Part shown: positions 42,519 through 53,974 of the stretch, one piece after another
Layout of the letters: each line of letters starts with the position of its first letter
Position numbering within the stretch: position 1 is the first letter of the stretch
DNA from: Dipteris shenzhenensis
Lineage: Eukaryota; Polypodiophyta; Polypodiopsida; Gleicheniales
Direction: 5' to 3' (one strand)
DNA: 64,000 nucleotides
Assembly: GCA_047967505.1 (NCBI GenBank)
Contig: CM106538.1
Translations under genes and position numbers: made by a program
The notes under the pieces: model-generated
What the model saw: the letters and a program-made list of their open reading frames with translations, nothing else
Told to the model about the DNA's origin: nothing
The model's database searches: none

Positions 42519-43515
42519 GAGATGTTTGTTTATGTCTTAATCAAGCTAGGAGATGATCCATTTCAGCTAATCGTACTCTCCTCACCTCGATTGATGTGTA
42601 TAATAATAGTAAAGATCGAAGCCAGGTGATGTCTAGCTCTGCTAGCCGTTTTCCCCTTGCTTCGACCTTCTTATATATCATATCTATTTATGTACATAGG
42701 TGTTAGTAGAGCCGAGTTTTACCCAGATGATAGCCCGCTTTAACTGGCCAGACGGTCCCTCCCGATAAAACTCTTCCCAATAAGATGTGTGATTGGCAAA
42801 GCTGATCTAGATCATCTTGGTTATGTGATGCTGTTATATGTTTTCTATTTCTACATCCACTAGTTCATAGATTGACACTCGATAGTGACTTTACAGAATT
42901 TGCTCAAAGTGATTGCAAGAAACATTCATGATGTTGCATGTTGCTTTTGAGTGAAATTTAGTTTACACCTGCATTGTGTATTTTGAATGTTCTTTATTTT
43001 GCAAGTGTATTCTGAATGCTCTTTATTTTTAAGTTTGAGCGCTTACAAAACAATTGTTTCATGCACTAGATCATTATACTATCTACACACCCATCTCTGC
43101 TGATGGCAATGCAAGAGCAGTTAAAGCATGAGATTCAGATGCTTGCTCATAAGACAACGATCGAGCACTTGATAGGATTGAGTAACAAAGAAATTTGAGC
43201 CCATGCAAGCTCTAAATTTCTTTGCGAGATCAAATGATATCTCAAATACTTGACCTTCTTTACGCGAGCTAGCCCCATTGCGATCGAATGACACGGTCGG
43301 AGGTGAGGCAAATACTTGAACAATTTATCCCTCAAGTATTTGGAGATCTAGTAGGACAATGGATATTATACGAGAAGGTGAGCAATGTAGCCTTGCCTGA
43401 CAATGGAGAGGTGAAGCTTGCACTCTAGACAAATGAATGGAAGGCATCGCAGATATCTAAATTTAGAAAAAACAAGAAGGAGAAAGGGTCCGTCGGAAAG
43501 GCAACGGCAAATGCC
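42519..43515. other. No recognisable gene
   Basis: Short frames only. 43080-43450 on the plus strand may be the eroded N-terminal part of the kinase-like pseudogene that follows, since readable pieces alternate between frames, but no motif confirms it. Confidence 0.4.
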
Positions 43516-44515
43516 TTGGTCCATATGACTAAGATGGCTAGTGGTCCAGAAGCAAATGCTGACCCAGGACAAGTTGAAGGGAGAGCACAGATAGAACTAT
43601 GTACTGCATTTGCTGACATGTGCTCCCACACAGTACACTTTCCATTGCAAGCGTTGACCTTGCACAAGTTGGTGGGCGAGGGAGGAGAAGGGAAGGTATT
43701 CAAGATATAGGTGTAGGGTGTACCAAGTCTTAGGCCAAGTCTTAGGCCAACAAAGTGGTATGCTGGCAAGAGGAGCAATAAAGACAATGCCCATGCTCAT
43801 CTAGCACTAAAGAATGAGCTAGCGATGACAATTGTCCATAGAGCTATATGTTAAGTATTGGGGTACTCACACACCCAAGAGTTATGGGTCATCACTCGCT
43901 TTTTTAATGGTGGAAATGTCCACGACATGCTAATGTGTCTCCCACAGCGATGTGAGACATATGTGCAATGGGTTAAGACCACACATCCTAGTCTAAGAAG
44001 AACCTCGCTCTGACTGGAAATCTCCACTCACCAGGTTGTGAGCAAGGTTATTTTGTTGTCATGCATTGCCCATTTGTGTTGCTATTGCTAGTGGTTTGAA
44101 AACAGTTCAAGAACAAAGATATGTGCACATTGATCTACAATCAACCAACTACATGTTGGACTTCACGACGGATGACAGGTCTATCCGACTGGGGATTATT
44201 GATTGGGGAAGAAGCCTCCACTGGACCAAAAGTCAATATCCACAAGACCCAGCTTTTGCTCCTCCTAGGGCATTTCCATGGTTAGCACCGGAATTATATG
44301 CCAATACTACTACTCGAACAAATTCGAAGGGCGCATGGGCATCGGAGTCAAATTACTTTGCCATTGGATGGCTATTTCAGCAAATTGCCAACTTTCTCAT
44401 AGATTCTATAGACACTCTCAGTGACAGAAGGGCCAATCAAGCTCTTCATTGATTGTGGGAACGCGCTTTGCAATATTGATCCAAAGGAGCGACCTTCCAT
44501 GGGAGTAATTTTAAC
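43516..44515 (+). pseudogene. Protein-kinase-like domain, broken
   Basis: A glycine-rich loop LVGEGGEGKVFK is encoded at 43670-43705, followed by a frame stop. After stops at 43708-43860 the text ITRFFNGGNVHDML gives the mid-lobe. 44066-44452 holds a catalytic-loop relative YVHIDLQSTNYML (Asp kept, Arg of HRD lost), IGIIDWGRS-like LGIIDWGRSL in place of DFG, and WLAPELYA as APE. A final block DPKERPSMG lies past a shift near 44455-44500. Order and spacing fit a eukaryotic protein kinase. It is not close to the CRK gene. I cannot name its family. It sits between retrotransposon pieces and may be a captured host sequence. Confidence 0.72.
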
Positions 44516-44719
44516 ATAACTACATAGTTTCAATGTAAACAAGGATGTGGCAATGCTTGGCATTGCTATTGGTGCACTGCCACTTGTGTAATTTTTGAAG
44601 TATTCCAGCACTTCTCGAAGATCGGCCTCTGATGGTGTTGAACTAGCCTGACATGTGTCATGTGTACTAGGTGGCATAGTTGCATTTACTAATTTGTTAG
44701 GCTCTTCATGACTGTCTTT

Positions 44720-46060
44720 TTCTTAAGTCTCTTGATCGAGCTTCATCCATACATGTGGCTTATATTTTCGAAACTTCTTACGTTGGGAATTGGTGCTATC
44801 AGGTGGAAAAAAAGTAGACAAAAATGTGTAGATGCATCCATACCATGGATCATTTACTTCTATGGCTGCTATGAGGTTTACATCAGAACGTTCTTCCAAA
44901 TCAATCAAGGCATTCTTAAAATTGGAACAACCCTCATTTATAATCTTGAAAGAAAAGTCACATTCTTGAAGGATTGCCAACCATTTAGCCAACTGGCCTA
45001 GGGGATTTGGTGATTGAAAAACCTACTTTGCAAGGCCATTGCTTTGAAATGATGATAAAGGGTCTACGTGCCATGTAGTGCTTAAAATTTTCAATGCAAA
45101 ACACCAAAGACACAGAGCATGCTTGTTGGCCTTTGGATAGCACTACTGGGTTTCAAGCATCTACCATGAAGCAAACCGAATGTGATACATGAATAGGTCC
45201 TCCACTTGTTGGAGAAGAATTCCTACCAAAGTGTATTCCCTAAACCTTGGGTTGATGTAGAAGGTCTTAGATCAATCAAGATTGCATAGGATGGGTTCAA
45301 AAGCAAGAGCACCCTTGATTTTCACAAAACCTTGATCACAATCCTCACTCTAAGAGAAATCAACACCATCTTTCAACAACATAGTCATAGGCCGTGTCAA
45401 GGCGGCATACTGATCAATGAGGCACCGATAATGTCCTACCAAACTCAAAAATTAACACACTTCATGCTTTGTAGTTGGTGGGGGGAGCTTAAGAATTGCA
45501 TCTACCTTTTCTAGATGAAGCCTAACACTGTCTATTGAGACAATGTGCCCAAGAAATCTACCTTGAGTGGTGGCTCCAATAGTGCATTTCTCAGGGTTGA
45601 GGTTGCCATTTCTCCAATAGTGCATTTCTCAGGGTTGAGGTTGCCATTTGCTTCATCAATTCTTTGAAAGTACATGCGGACCTTCATATGACATGCTCAA
45701 TTTGTGTGAGAATATTTAAAAGTTATCTAGGAACACTTCTAATAAAGTCCCCAAATAAGGGGCAAATGCCATCTCTGCATGAATCGTTGGAATGTGATAG
45801 GAGAATTGGTGAGACCAAACAACATTACCTTGAAAGAAAAAGTCTCCCATGGGGTAGAAAATGTGGTCTTGCACATGTCCTCCTTGGCAATTTTGATATG
45901 ATAGAATTTAGAGTAGCCATCACAGAAATAACATGGCAAATATGGTGATAACTTTTTGCAAAGAGGTCAGGGAAATCTTCAAACATCTCTAGGAACCCAT
46001 CCTTTTCACTTGGAGTAAGATCAGGAGAAAGCATGGATTCAACCTACTAAGGAATGGCTG
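44720..46060 (-). pseudogene. Ty3/gypsy reverse transcriptase/RNase H relic
   Basis: Read leftward: 45825-46034 gives LTPSEKDGFLEMFEDFPDLF, the segment ahead of gypsy RT. 45739-45939 then gives CDGYSKFYHIKIAKEDM and KTTFSTPWETFSFKVMLFGL, RT palm motifs, but the N-terminal RT fingers between them are deleted. Past 45739 a shifted EVFLDNF occupies the place of the FxDD-type catalytic box. RNase H pieces with stops continue to 44723-44992 (KWLAILQECDFSFKI). A 38-bp unit at 45574-45649 is duplicated within it. The copy is old and inactive. Confidence 0.85.
45574..45649. repeat. 38-bp tandem duplication within the gypsy relic
   Basis: CTCCAATAGTGCATTTCTCA and the following 18 bases occur twice in tandem, nearly identical, so the duplication is recent compared with the decay of the element. 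Confidence 0.85.
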
Positions 46061-46079
46061 TTGCATTCACTGCTACAAG

Positions 46080-46424
46080 TTGCAATGTGGGAGACACATC
46101 CATCATGTATATTTCTTCCTAAGAACAATGGTTGCCAAAAAGGAAGAAACTACAAAGCCAGAGATCTACCCTCTCATGGCACTTTTATTTGACTCCAAGT
46201 ACAAGAAAAAGATGAAGGTCAGATACCTAAGATATGCTGCTCGACACAACTATGGAGATGACAAGATAATTGTTCTCTTGAAGGATATGATTTTCAGATC
46301 CACTTGTTCTATCATAGTACCATCTTATAAGGCACTAGACACTGCCCATGTGGTAAGACCTTGCCTTGACATGGATATTCTGCCTCCACAAGATGAGGCA
46401 TCCCATGAAGATTATGCATTTTAA
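46080..46424 (+). other. Open frame of unknown function
   Basis: 115 codons, stop at 46422-46424. From the internal Met at 46128 it reads MVAKKEETTKPEIYPLM, then basic and hydrophobic text such as YKKKMKVRYLRYAARH and an acidic end. I recognise no domain. It lies head to head with the gypsy relic and 364 bases before a solo LTR. It could be a gene fragment captured by a transposon or a chance frame. Confidence 0.25.
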
Positions 46425-46787
46425 AAAATCTCTATGTATGCTCCAGATCTCTCTTTTTATGTCAAGGTACTCAGCCTGGATAGTCCTCCAAAATGAATGA
46501 AAATAAACTATTGTGTTTTGTGTGTTTTGTAAACACCTCTGGCCACCTTATGATGTAGGGCATGTGTATGTTTTGCTCCATGGTACCTCGTGTGCATGTA
46601 CATGCAGGGGAGATAACCATTGGAAGATCTTTTTGTATCCCTTTTGTTTACCTTACACCCAAGGGAACCCTTGCTAGCATGAGAACCTAGCCATAGATTA
46701 ATCCTTGACCACCATGAGATGGCATAAGAAACTATGAGACTAGATGTATCCTTGACATAGCCTGAGGCATTCCCTTGAGGGGGGGTT
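46425..46787. other. No recognisable gene; purine tract at the end
   Basis: Ends in TTGAGGGGGGGTT (46775-46787), a good polypurine tract for the LTR that follows, so part of this may be the 3' internal end of a gutted element. Confidence 0.45.
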
Positions 46788-47089
46788 TGATGGGATATCT
46801 CAAGGTGTATGCCTCAGGCACACCTTATGTTTCTATGTGTGAGTGCTAGAGGCACAGTTAGGTGCCCACAAGCACAGTTAGATGGTGGAGAGCCACATAG
46901 GATGATTGAGAGTATCTAGGAGCAGATTGAGGAGATGATTGTGGAGCTCTGAAGTCATCAGTGATGTCAGTGAGCATGTATGAGGTGCCTACTTAAGCTT
47001 AGACCTCACTCTTCTTCATTCCATAATGCAAGTAATGCAAGTATTCTGAGTTTGTGTCCACTCTTTCCTTTCCTTTCAGTTTACCAACA
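46788..47089 (+). repeat. Solo LTR-like block beside copia F
   Basis: Starts TGATGGGATATCTCAAGG just after a polypurine tract and ends TTTACCAACA, about 302 bp. No primer-binding site follows; instead copia reverse transcriptase text begins at the next base. It differs from the LTR at 48079, so it belongs to another family. Boundaries rest on TG/CA and the purine tract only. Confidence 0.55.
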
Positions 47090-48025
47090 GGAGGCAAGTG
47101 TATGATTGTGGTCCTTTATGTGGATGACCTTGTCATAACAGGGAACCATGAAGAGAAGATCTCACAGACAAAGCATTTGCTAGGAAGAGAGTTTGAAATG
47201 ACAGACCTCAGACTGATGCATTTCTGTTTGGGGATTGAAGTTTGGCAAGAGCCGAAACAGATCTTCATTTCACAGCTGAAGTATGCTGCAGAGATACTGA
47301 AGTCATTTGGCATGGCTGAGTGTAAAAAAATTGGTACTCCTATGGAGGTTGATGTGAAGCTCTCAAATGAGGATTCATCACCACTAGCGAAGTACAGAAG
47401 GCTTGTGGGCAGTTTGATTTACTTGTGCAACACACAGTCGGACATCAACTTTACGACTGGTGTACTAAGCAGGTTTTCCAATAAGCCCCAGGAGAACCGT
47501 TGGAGGACAGGGATGTGGGTGCTGAAATACATCAAAGGCACACTTGATTATGGCATCACCTATACCAAGGGCAACATCTTGACCGGATTCTGTGACTCGG
47601 ATTGGGTAGGAGACGTGGACAGCAGGAGGTCAGTGATAGGTTATTGTTTCTCACTTGGATCCGAAGTTGTGTCATGGGTCAACAAGAAGCAACCTACAGT
47701 TGCTCTTTCTTCTACCGAGGCTGAGTACAAATCAGCATGCTTTGCTTCTTGCGAGGCAGTATGGTTGAGGAGGATTTTGGGGGACATGGATGCAGTACAG
47801 AACAAGCCTACGCAGTTATCATGTGACAATCAGAGTTGCATGGCGATTGCAAAGAACCTTGTGTTCCATGCTTGCACAAAACACATTGAGATTCAATATC
47901 ACTTTGTACATGAGCTCATCATGGATGGAGAGGTCGACTTGGTGTACTGTCTGACTACAGAGAATGTTGCAGACATCTTCACGAAGGTACTTGGAAGAGA
48001 CTTGCTGGAGAGGCATCTTCATTGA
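47090..48025 (+). pseudogene. Copia reverse transcriptase C-terminus and RNase H (element F)
   Basis: The open frame (47054-48025, 323 codons, the longest transposon frame here) enters pol at GGKCMIVVLYVDDLVITG, with the catalytic YVDD box at about 47120. It continues through LRLMHFCLGIEV and KYRRLVGSLIYLCN into RNase H (DSDWVGDVDSRRS, LSSTEAEYKSA, TKHIEIQYHFVHEL, ADIFTKVLGRD) and a stop. RT palm N-terminal part, integrase, protease and gag are missing, so this is a fragment although its frame is intact. The first 36 bases of the frame belong to the adjacent solo LTR. It is close kin of element B. Confidence 0.88.
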
Positions 48026-48078
48026 CTTGGCATTGGACCGAAAAAGTAAGTTCACTTGCGGGTGGACATTGAGGGGGG

Positions 48079-48730
48079 TGTTAGATATCAATGCTCCACT
48101 CTCGTCGTGTAACTACACGGCAACCAGCTAACTCTACTTGTAAGTCCCCCATATGAGGAGAAGGCATTTGAGTAGCTCGGTTATCCAGTAGGTCCTGGTT
48201 TAGACACCGGATGGGGGCCATGTGTGGCCTGATGGCTGGACAGAGTTGGCACATTGCCAACTAGGCTACATGCAAGTGCGGGAAGGCATCCCATGAGTGA
48301 CTACACTAAGGGTAGATGGAGCTTTTCTTGGGGTAGCCCACTCTTGGGTTGTGGTGCCCAATTGGAGCCCCAGATGATCTCGGATGGCTGTGGGCCGAAC
48401 GATGTCTATAGGTCAGTTGCTCTATTTTATGCCATGGTTCTATCGTGTGGTCAGTGGCCTATTTCGGGACTGACCCCCAGTTGACCGTTTTGGGCAGACT
48501 GGGTCGGTCACCAAATTGGGTCTAATTGACTACGATTGGTGGCTATATAAGAGCGAGCCCGTGAAGCCCATTTCATCACTGGCTATAGCAACCCTGATTC
48601 CTTAGCATCGAGCCTCTATCCTCTACTATTTCCAGCACACCATCAAAGCTTCTCTCACAGGATTGCACGGTTGGGAGGTAGTGTCATCTATTGTATTAGT
48701 TCTACAGTAATCAAATTTTAGATTCTGTAT
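48079..48730 (+). repeat. 3' LTR of copia element F, right end lost
   Basis: Follows a polypurine tract (ATTGAGGGGGG, 48068-48078) 53 bases after the pol stop and starts TGTTAGATATCAATGC. Its second half matches the LTR of element B: TATA-like GTGGCTATATAAGAGCGAGC at about 48539, GCTATAGCAACCCTGATTCC at about 48582. About 100 bases present at the end of B's LTR are missing, because sequence switches to copia C at about 48730. A full LTR of this family would be near 750 bp. Confidence 0.8.
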
Positions 48731-48849
48731 CCGTGCACCTATATCTGAACCCCAGCCTCATAAAATAGTCCATACTGCAATGTGGACTTCACATACCTAA
48801 GTATGCATCTAGCCGCATCCAAATGCGGTTTCCTTGGAGCGTGCATAAA

Positions 48850-50022
48850 CTAACTTACCAATCCAACAGCATAGCTCAAATCTGGCTTGGTAATAGTCAT
48901 ATAAATCAAACTTCCTACTATGCATCTATACATAGTAGGGTCTTCTAGAAGCTCACCTGCATCTATGCTCAGCTTCACATTCTGCTCCAAAGGAACTGAA
49001 ATAGGCTTACAGCCTGTCATCCCATATTTGGACAGCATGTCCAATCCATACTGCCTCTGCAAGAGCTATATCCCACTTGGTGATCTAATCACCTCAATGC
49101 CCAAGAAATAATGCAGCTCTCCCAAATCCTTCATCTCAAACTTCTGCTTCAATAGCATTTTCACATGAAGGATATCTTCATCACTATCACCTGTGATGAC
49201 CAAATCATCAATACCTTTCTCTGTTTTTCTCACATAAAGTGAGAAATCTGCATTGGAAATCTGAAAGCCAATAGTGACAAGATACTATCCTATCTTGTCA
49301 GACCATGCTCTAGGTGCTTGCTTCAAGCCATACAAGGCTTTCTTCAACCTGCAAACAAACTCATGATGAACAACATGAACATAACCTGGTGGCTGCTCCA
49401 TAAAGACCTCTTCTTGCAAATCACCATGCAAGAAGGCATTCTTTACATCCATCTGATGTAAAGACCATCCTTTTGATGCACCCATAGCAATGACTACTCT
49501 TACAGTTGCCATCCTTGCAACCGGACTGAATGTTTCTTCATAATCAATGCCATATGTCTCTGCATACCCCTTGACAACTAATCTTGCCTTGTATCTGTTC
49601 ACAGAACCATCTGCATTGTGCTTGATCTTATAAACCCACTTACAGCCAATTGCATTCTTGTCTTTAGGCAAAGGCACCAATTCCCATGTAGCATTTGCTT
49701 CCAAGGCATCCATTTCTTCATCCATGGCTTTCTCCCATTTTTCATTTCCCATGGCTTGCTCAAAAGAAGTGGGTTCTAGTTCCTGTATCACTTTGACCAT
49801 ATAGGCATAGTGAATGGCTGTAAATCCATCATATTTTAACCTATCCACAGGATATCTAGCTCTGGTAGACTTGCACAAAATAGGCTCACTTCTAGGTGCT
49901 CTCAAAACATCCCTGGTCTTCCTTACTCCAGGTGTAACAACAGAAGGAATACCCAACTCATCATCAATGCTCTGCTCTGAGCCACTGGATTCACCATCCA
50001 CATAAGAGTGACCTACATTCAC
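48850..50022 (-). pseudogene. Copia reverse transcriptase (element C)
   Basis: 49285-50022 encodes the linker and [66 protein letters not shown] (catalytic Asp), [19 protein letters not shown]. After a stop at about 49287 reading continues with FSLYVRKTEKGIDDLVITGD. Here the segment carrying the YVDD box is shortened: GIDD stands where family members have IYVDD, so about ten residues were lost, though both Asp survive. 48850-49062 finishes the connection region (VPLEQNVKLS, CIVGSLIYMT). Reverse transcription needs an intact YVDD loop, so activity is unlikely. Confidence 0.87.
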
Positions 50023-50255
50023 ATCAAATATGGGCTGATCTACCTTCTCTTTTCCTTTTTGTGATACCTACATACCACTATCTGCATTGCTTTGAGGAGA
50101 TTCTCCTGATCTCAATCTGCCTATCCATGGCGAAGTATGTGAACACTGCTAGAGGACACTGCAGGTCCACTGATATTTTGTGATTACTACTATGAATTCT
50201 GTGCAGCATTACCATTTTGTGCATCTACATCAATCATCACATTTACTGGTTTATA

Positions 50256-51035
50256 CTAGCTGCTCATCTCATCAAAAACAACATCTCTGCTCAACGTAAA
50301 CTTACGAGTAGAAGGGTTATAGCATCTATACCCTTTTTGCTGTAGAGAATAACCAATAAAGATGCACTTCTCAGCTTTTGGATCCAACTTGGACCTCAAC
50401 TCATCTGGCACATGAACATAGGCAATGCAACCCAAAATTTTCAAATGAGAAATGTCTGGTTTCCTACCAGTATACATCTCCTCTGGCGTCATGCCATGTA
50501 TTGCTATAGTGGGAGTCCTGTTCATTATGTAAACTGTTGTAGCAACTGCTTCAGCCCAATAATAATCTGGTAGATCTTTTTCATTTAGCATGGCCTGAGA
50601 TACCTCTCCAATATGCCTGTTTTTCCTTTCTGCAAGTCCATTTTGCTGTGGGGTATGACTGCATGAATATTGCTACTTTATGCCATGCTCCTGCAAGAAC
50701 CTTGCAAACTCATTTGAGAGGTACTCTCCCCCTCCATCTGACCTCAGGCATTTTATTTGCAGGCCTGTTTCTTTTTCAGCCATAGCTTTAAAAGCTTTCA
50801 AATGCCCAAATAGTTCACTTTTCTTTTTCATAAAATGCACCCAAAATTTTCTGCTGTAGTCATTAATAAAAGTGACAAAATAATGATAGCCTCCAATAGA
50901 TGCAGCTTTAGTAGTCCACACATCAGAGTGGATTAATTCCAATGGCTTCTTACTCTCTTGAACATGCTTAGGAAATGGTTTCCTTGCCTGTTTTCCAAAT
51001 TGACAAGCTTCACAAACCTTATAAATTTCTACAAC
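50256..51035 (-). pseudogene. Copia integrase (element C)
   Basis: 50673-50942 gives ELIHSDVWTTKAASIGGY (first Asp) and CLRSDGGGEYLSNEFARF (second Asp), with a stop after QEHGIK. Reading resumes past that stop with TPQQNGLAERKNRHIGEV near 50610-50650, the catalytic Glu region, and 50256-50591 supplies the C-terminal part (DYYWAEAVATTVYIMNRT, GCIAYVHVPDELRSKLDP, CIFIGYSLQQKGYRC). Only one stop breaks the domain, so decay is mild. It would join the element's cDNA to the genome. Confidence 0.88.
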
Positions 51036-51600
51036 CTGGATGGATCATGACTTGCATGTCAGATGAGGACTATCAATGAGACCGTTGATGGTAGAAAGGT
51101 GATTGTGTGGGAGCCCCTCACTCTTGCTAGGGCCAGTGGCCCCCCTAATGGGGGTTCGAGAGTGAGAGCCCTCGAGGCAATGGTATAGGGAATATTCCCT
51201 AAATATTTCATGGATGACTATACGGTTCCACCAACTAGGTTGACTAGTCGGCTCCACCGACTAGGTTGACTGGTCGATTCCATCGACTACGTTGATCTGA
51301 CTACCACCCTCATAGCTATAAAGAGGCGACCTCCCCAGTCCATTGTATTAGATCAGTTCAGATTAGATCAGGTCTTCTAGCTAGTAGCTCTTCACCTAGT
51401 ATCTGTCTAGATCACCATCTAAGCTCCACTGTGCAAGCACACGGGTGGACGGAGCCATCATCTGTGCTTCATCAGTATTGAAGAAAATTTTTGTTCCTCT
51501 CCAGTTTATTGTGTACTCTCTATTCTTTTTCAGTTTGTTGTGTACTCTCTATTCTTTCTTCAATTTCTATTCCGCTACATTGTGTAATTTAACAGAAGTG
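51036..51600 (+). repeat. LTR-like block with TATA box
   Basis: Begins at the break of element C (TGGATGGATCATGACTTGCA) and contains three 27-bp copies of a GACTAGGTTGACT-type unit (51222-51296), a TATA-like GCTATAAAGAGGCG at about 51317, and T-rich duplicated text TTGTGTACTCTCTATTCTTT twice (51509-51560). Layout resembles a plant LTR promoter region. Only one copy is in the window, so this rests on resemblance. Confidence 0.42.
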
Positions 51601-53012
51601 GGATGTAGTAGTTGGAGATTTTTGGTACAAAAAAACATCCAAGAGAGACTATAATTATGAATTGCTACATAAGAGTCCACAAATATTTGTGTACTCTCAA
51701 CTAGTAAGAGCTATTAAGTTCCAGATGCAACCTGTGCCACAATGAAAGAAGGGTAAGAGTGTCTTCAAATTGGATTTAGACATGCATGAGAACAGCTTGG
51801 GGTGTCTTGGAGTGGTATTGGATGAGGACGACTGAGATAGTACTAAGAAAATGTAGTCTCATTACAAGGAAACAATATTCCACTTGTCCTAGAAAATGGA
51901 AAATGTGTTTGAGACTATGTTTCTTTTTAGTATATCTCAAACAACCATTGTGCTGATTTTATTAAATTGTTTTTGTAAATCCCAAACAGTAAATTTCATG
52001 CTTGTTTCTAGTATATCCAACAACCACTATGCTAGTTTCCCATAACGAATCCACACATCCACAAATCCATTCATCTTGTAATAATAGAACAAAACCACTG
52101 CATTGGTGGCTGTTAATATCCTAGTGCAACCAACCATTGCGATGGCAATCACTTACCTTGTACTACTATCGTGCTATCCCTACACTATTGTCCTATTATC
52201 CTAAAATTTGTTGCATAATGCTATACTAAAACAGTCCCCTTTAGGTTGGCTATTGTTAACCGTCAGATTTCAACACCGAGCTACTTAAAACATTTAAGTA
52301 CTAACATGGAAGTAGGTCGACACAAAATCAGGTATTACAAGCACCATGAGAAAGTCCACAAGTCCAAGAAATGTCTACAAGATTTTTACTTTTTCAAAAT
52401 ACAATGACATCTTGCAGCTCAAGGAAATTCCAAACTTCCAACTATCTTATCAGCCTCTCTATAGCAAGCATCTCCCAGCTCTTTAGGCTAGTCTAATACA
52501 CAATGGTAGCCCTCTTCACAGACTAGGATTACACATTGCTTGCTTGACTTTGCCGACTTGTACACCCTTAGTAACTCCTCCTTTCAATGGGGGTCCTCTT
52601 CATCCTGGTCTTTACGCTTTATACATCTTTGCGCCTCCATCATGTCCTACCAAAAGAAAGCTACATCATGAGCTTGACAAGTACCTTAAAGGAGCAAGAA
52701 AAACAATAGCTAGGGAGATTAATATTCACTATCTATTCCAACTCCAAATAATACACCCACCACCAAGCATGTCCTCCTTGTAGCTATTTTCCTTCTTCTT
52801 CTCCGAGTTTGTTTATGAGAGGAGGTCATCCAACATCATTTTTTGATAGGACATTTAAGAATTCCAAGGTCTTTTGGGTATGCCATAGATTCGCAATAGG
52901 TGGATCGATGTACAGACTTTTGGGGCTAGATTTCATAATGGGATTTTAGTTGTGTCTGCACTACACTTAAATAGGGAGAGAGTTCATTGAGCCCGACCTT
53001 CTCATTCTTCAA
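51601..53012. other. No recognisable gene
   Basis: Short frames only; AT-rich. Repeated phrase TAGTATATCYAACAACCA occurs at about 51928 and 52008. Confidence 0.45.
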
Positions 53013-53216
53013 TCTCATGTTAGTTTTCTAATCAAAATCTTTCATCTCACATTAGTTGTCTAATCGAAATCTTTCGTCTTACATTAGTTGACTAATCAAA
53101 ATCTTTCATCTTACATTAGTTGACTAGAACTCTTTCACTATCACATTAGTGATCTAATCAAAATCTTTCATCTCACATTAGTTGTCAAATCAAAATCTTT
53201 CATCTCACATTATGGT
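53013..53216 (+). repeat. 32-bp tandem repeat, six copies
   Basis: Units start TCTCACATTAGTTGTCTAAT and end ATCTTTCA, at about 53013, 53045, 53077, 53109, 53142 and 53174. The fifth copy is irregular. Spacing is constant with no spacers, so it is a minisatellite. Confidence 0.85.
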
Positions 53217-53606
53217 CCTTGGCATGTCAAAGGACACTATCTAGTCACATAGCTAAGAAAACATTGTTCAAATAAACTCTAGAGAAGATTAACAATTCAA
53301 TAAATTACATATAGATTACATATATTACATCTCAAAGACTCCTTTCCTTTAGATTACATCTCAAGGACTCCTTTCCTTCAAGGGTCTAGTTCCACATTGC
53401 TTTGAGTAGGTCACTTTGTTGAGCTCCCTTATTGCAGGCTCGGCCCTTATTGCTCCTTTCCTTGCTCCTTTCCAAAATGGGGCTGGTTCCTTCCTTCAGG
53501 GGCCCGGCCCCTCCCTTCATGCTGCTTCCTCTTTCCTTGATTTGATCTTCCTGTTTGTAGGCTTGGCCCTTCTTGCTCCTTTCTTGAAGGGGGCTGGTTC
53601 CTCCCT
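53217..53606. other. No recognisable gene; short duplications
   Basis: Contains a 30-bp duplication near 53336-53385 (CTCCTTTCCTT) and C/T-rich phrases around GGGGCTGGTTCC that recur at 53478 and 53589. No domain. Confidence 0.45.
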
Positions 53607-53974
53607 TCAGGCTCCTTTTCCTCGCTCGATCTTAGCCTTCTTCAATTTGTTCTTCAATTTGAGCTCCTTGTCTTTTGTATATTTTGCCCAAATGGCAAAT
53701 TGAGCTACATCATCTACTTTCTCATCATAGGTAACTATAGCATGCAAGCACATTTGATTTGTCCATGACTTGGGAAATGGCAAATGGCATTCTCTAGATA
53801 GTGATTTTGTACATGCACAAACACCCCAAAGCAAAAAATGTGCATAGGGTGGTAGCATGCTGGCCATCGGATCATGTTGTCATGTATGATGGGGGTATGG
53901 TAGACCATGCATTTCGGACATTGCTGCATAGTAGGATAGGCATCCGATTTAACTATTGTGATCGTCAATACCAC
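53607..53974 (-). pseudogene. Cys/His-rich open frames, unknown
   Basis: Two overlapping frames (53735-53974 and 53607-53867). The first has CPKCMVYHTP then WPACYHPMHIFCFG, a possible zinc-binding C-x2-C...C-x2-H-x2-H-x3-C arrangement. The second continues with YDEKVDDVAQFAIWAKYTK and a Lys-rich helix. A shift joins them. I do not recognise the family. It is the downstream end of the minus-strand cluster that reaches 55353. Confidence 0.35.

Larger units (their letters stand above)
48731..51035 (-). mobile_element. Ty1/copia element C, pol part only
   Basis: A minus-strand copia pol copy runs from the end of the pre-integrase finger (CEACQFGKQARKPFP near 50990) through integrase, linker, reverse transcriptase and the first part of RNase H ([15 protein letters not shown] near 48760), where it is cut. 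Gag, protease and both LTRs are absent. It is a different family from elements A/E and B/F by sequence and is the least decayed copia here, with a 245-codon unbroken RT frame. Confidence 0.87.

Noticed and set aside
53013-53216. Regular 32-bp repeats resembling a CRISPR array
   Set aside because: Repeats abut with no spacers and the genome is a plant's; it is a minisatellite.
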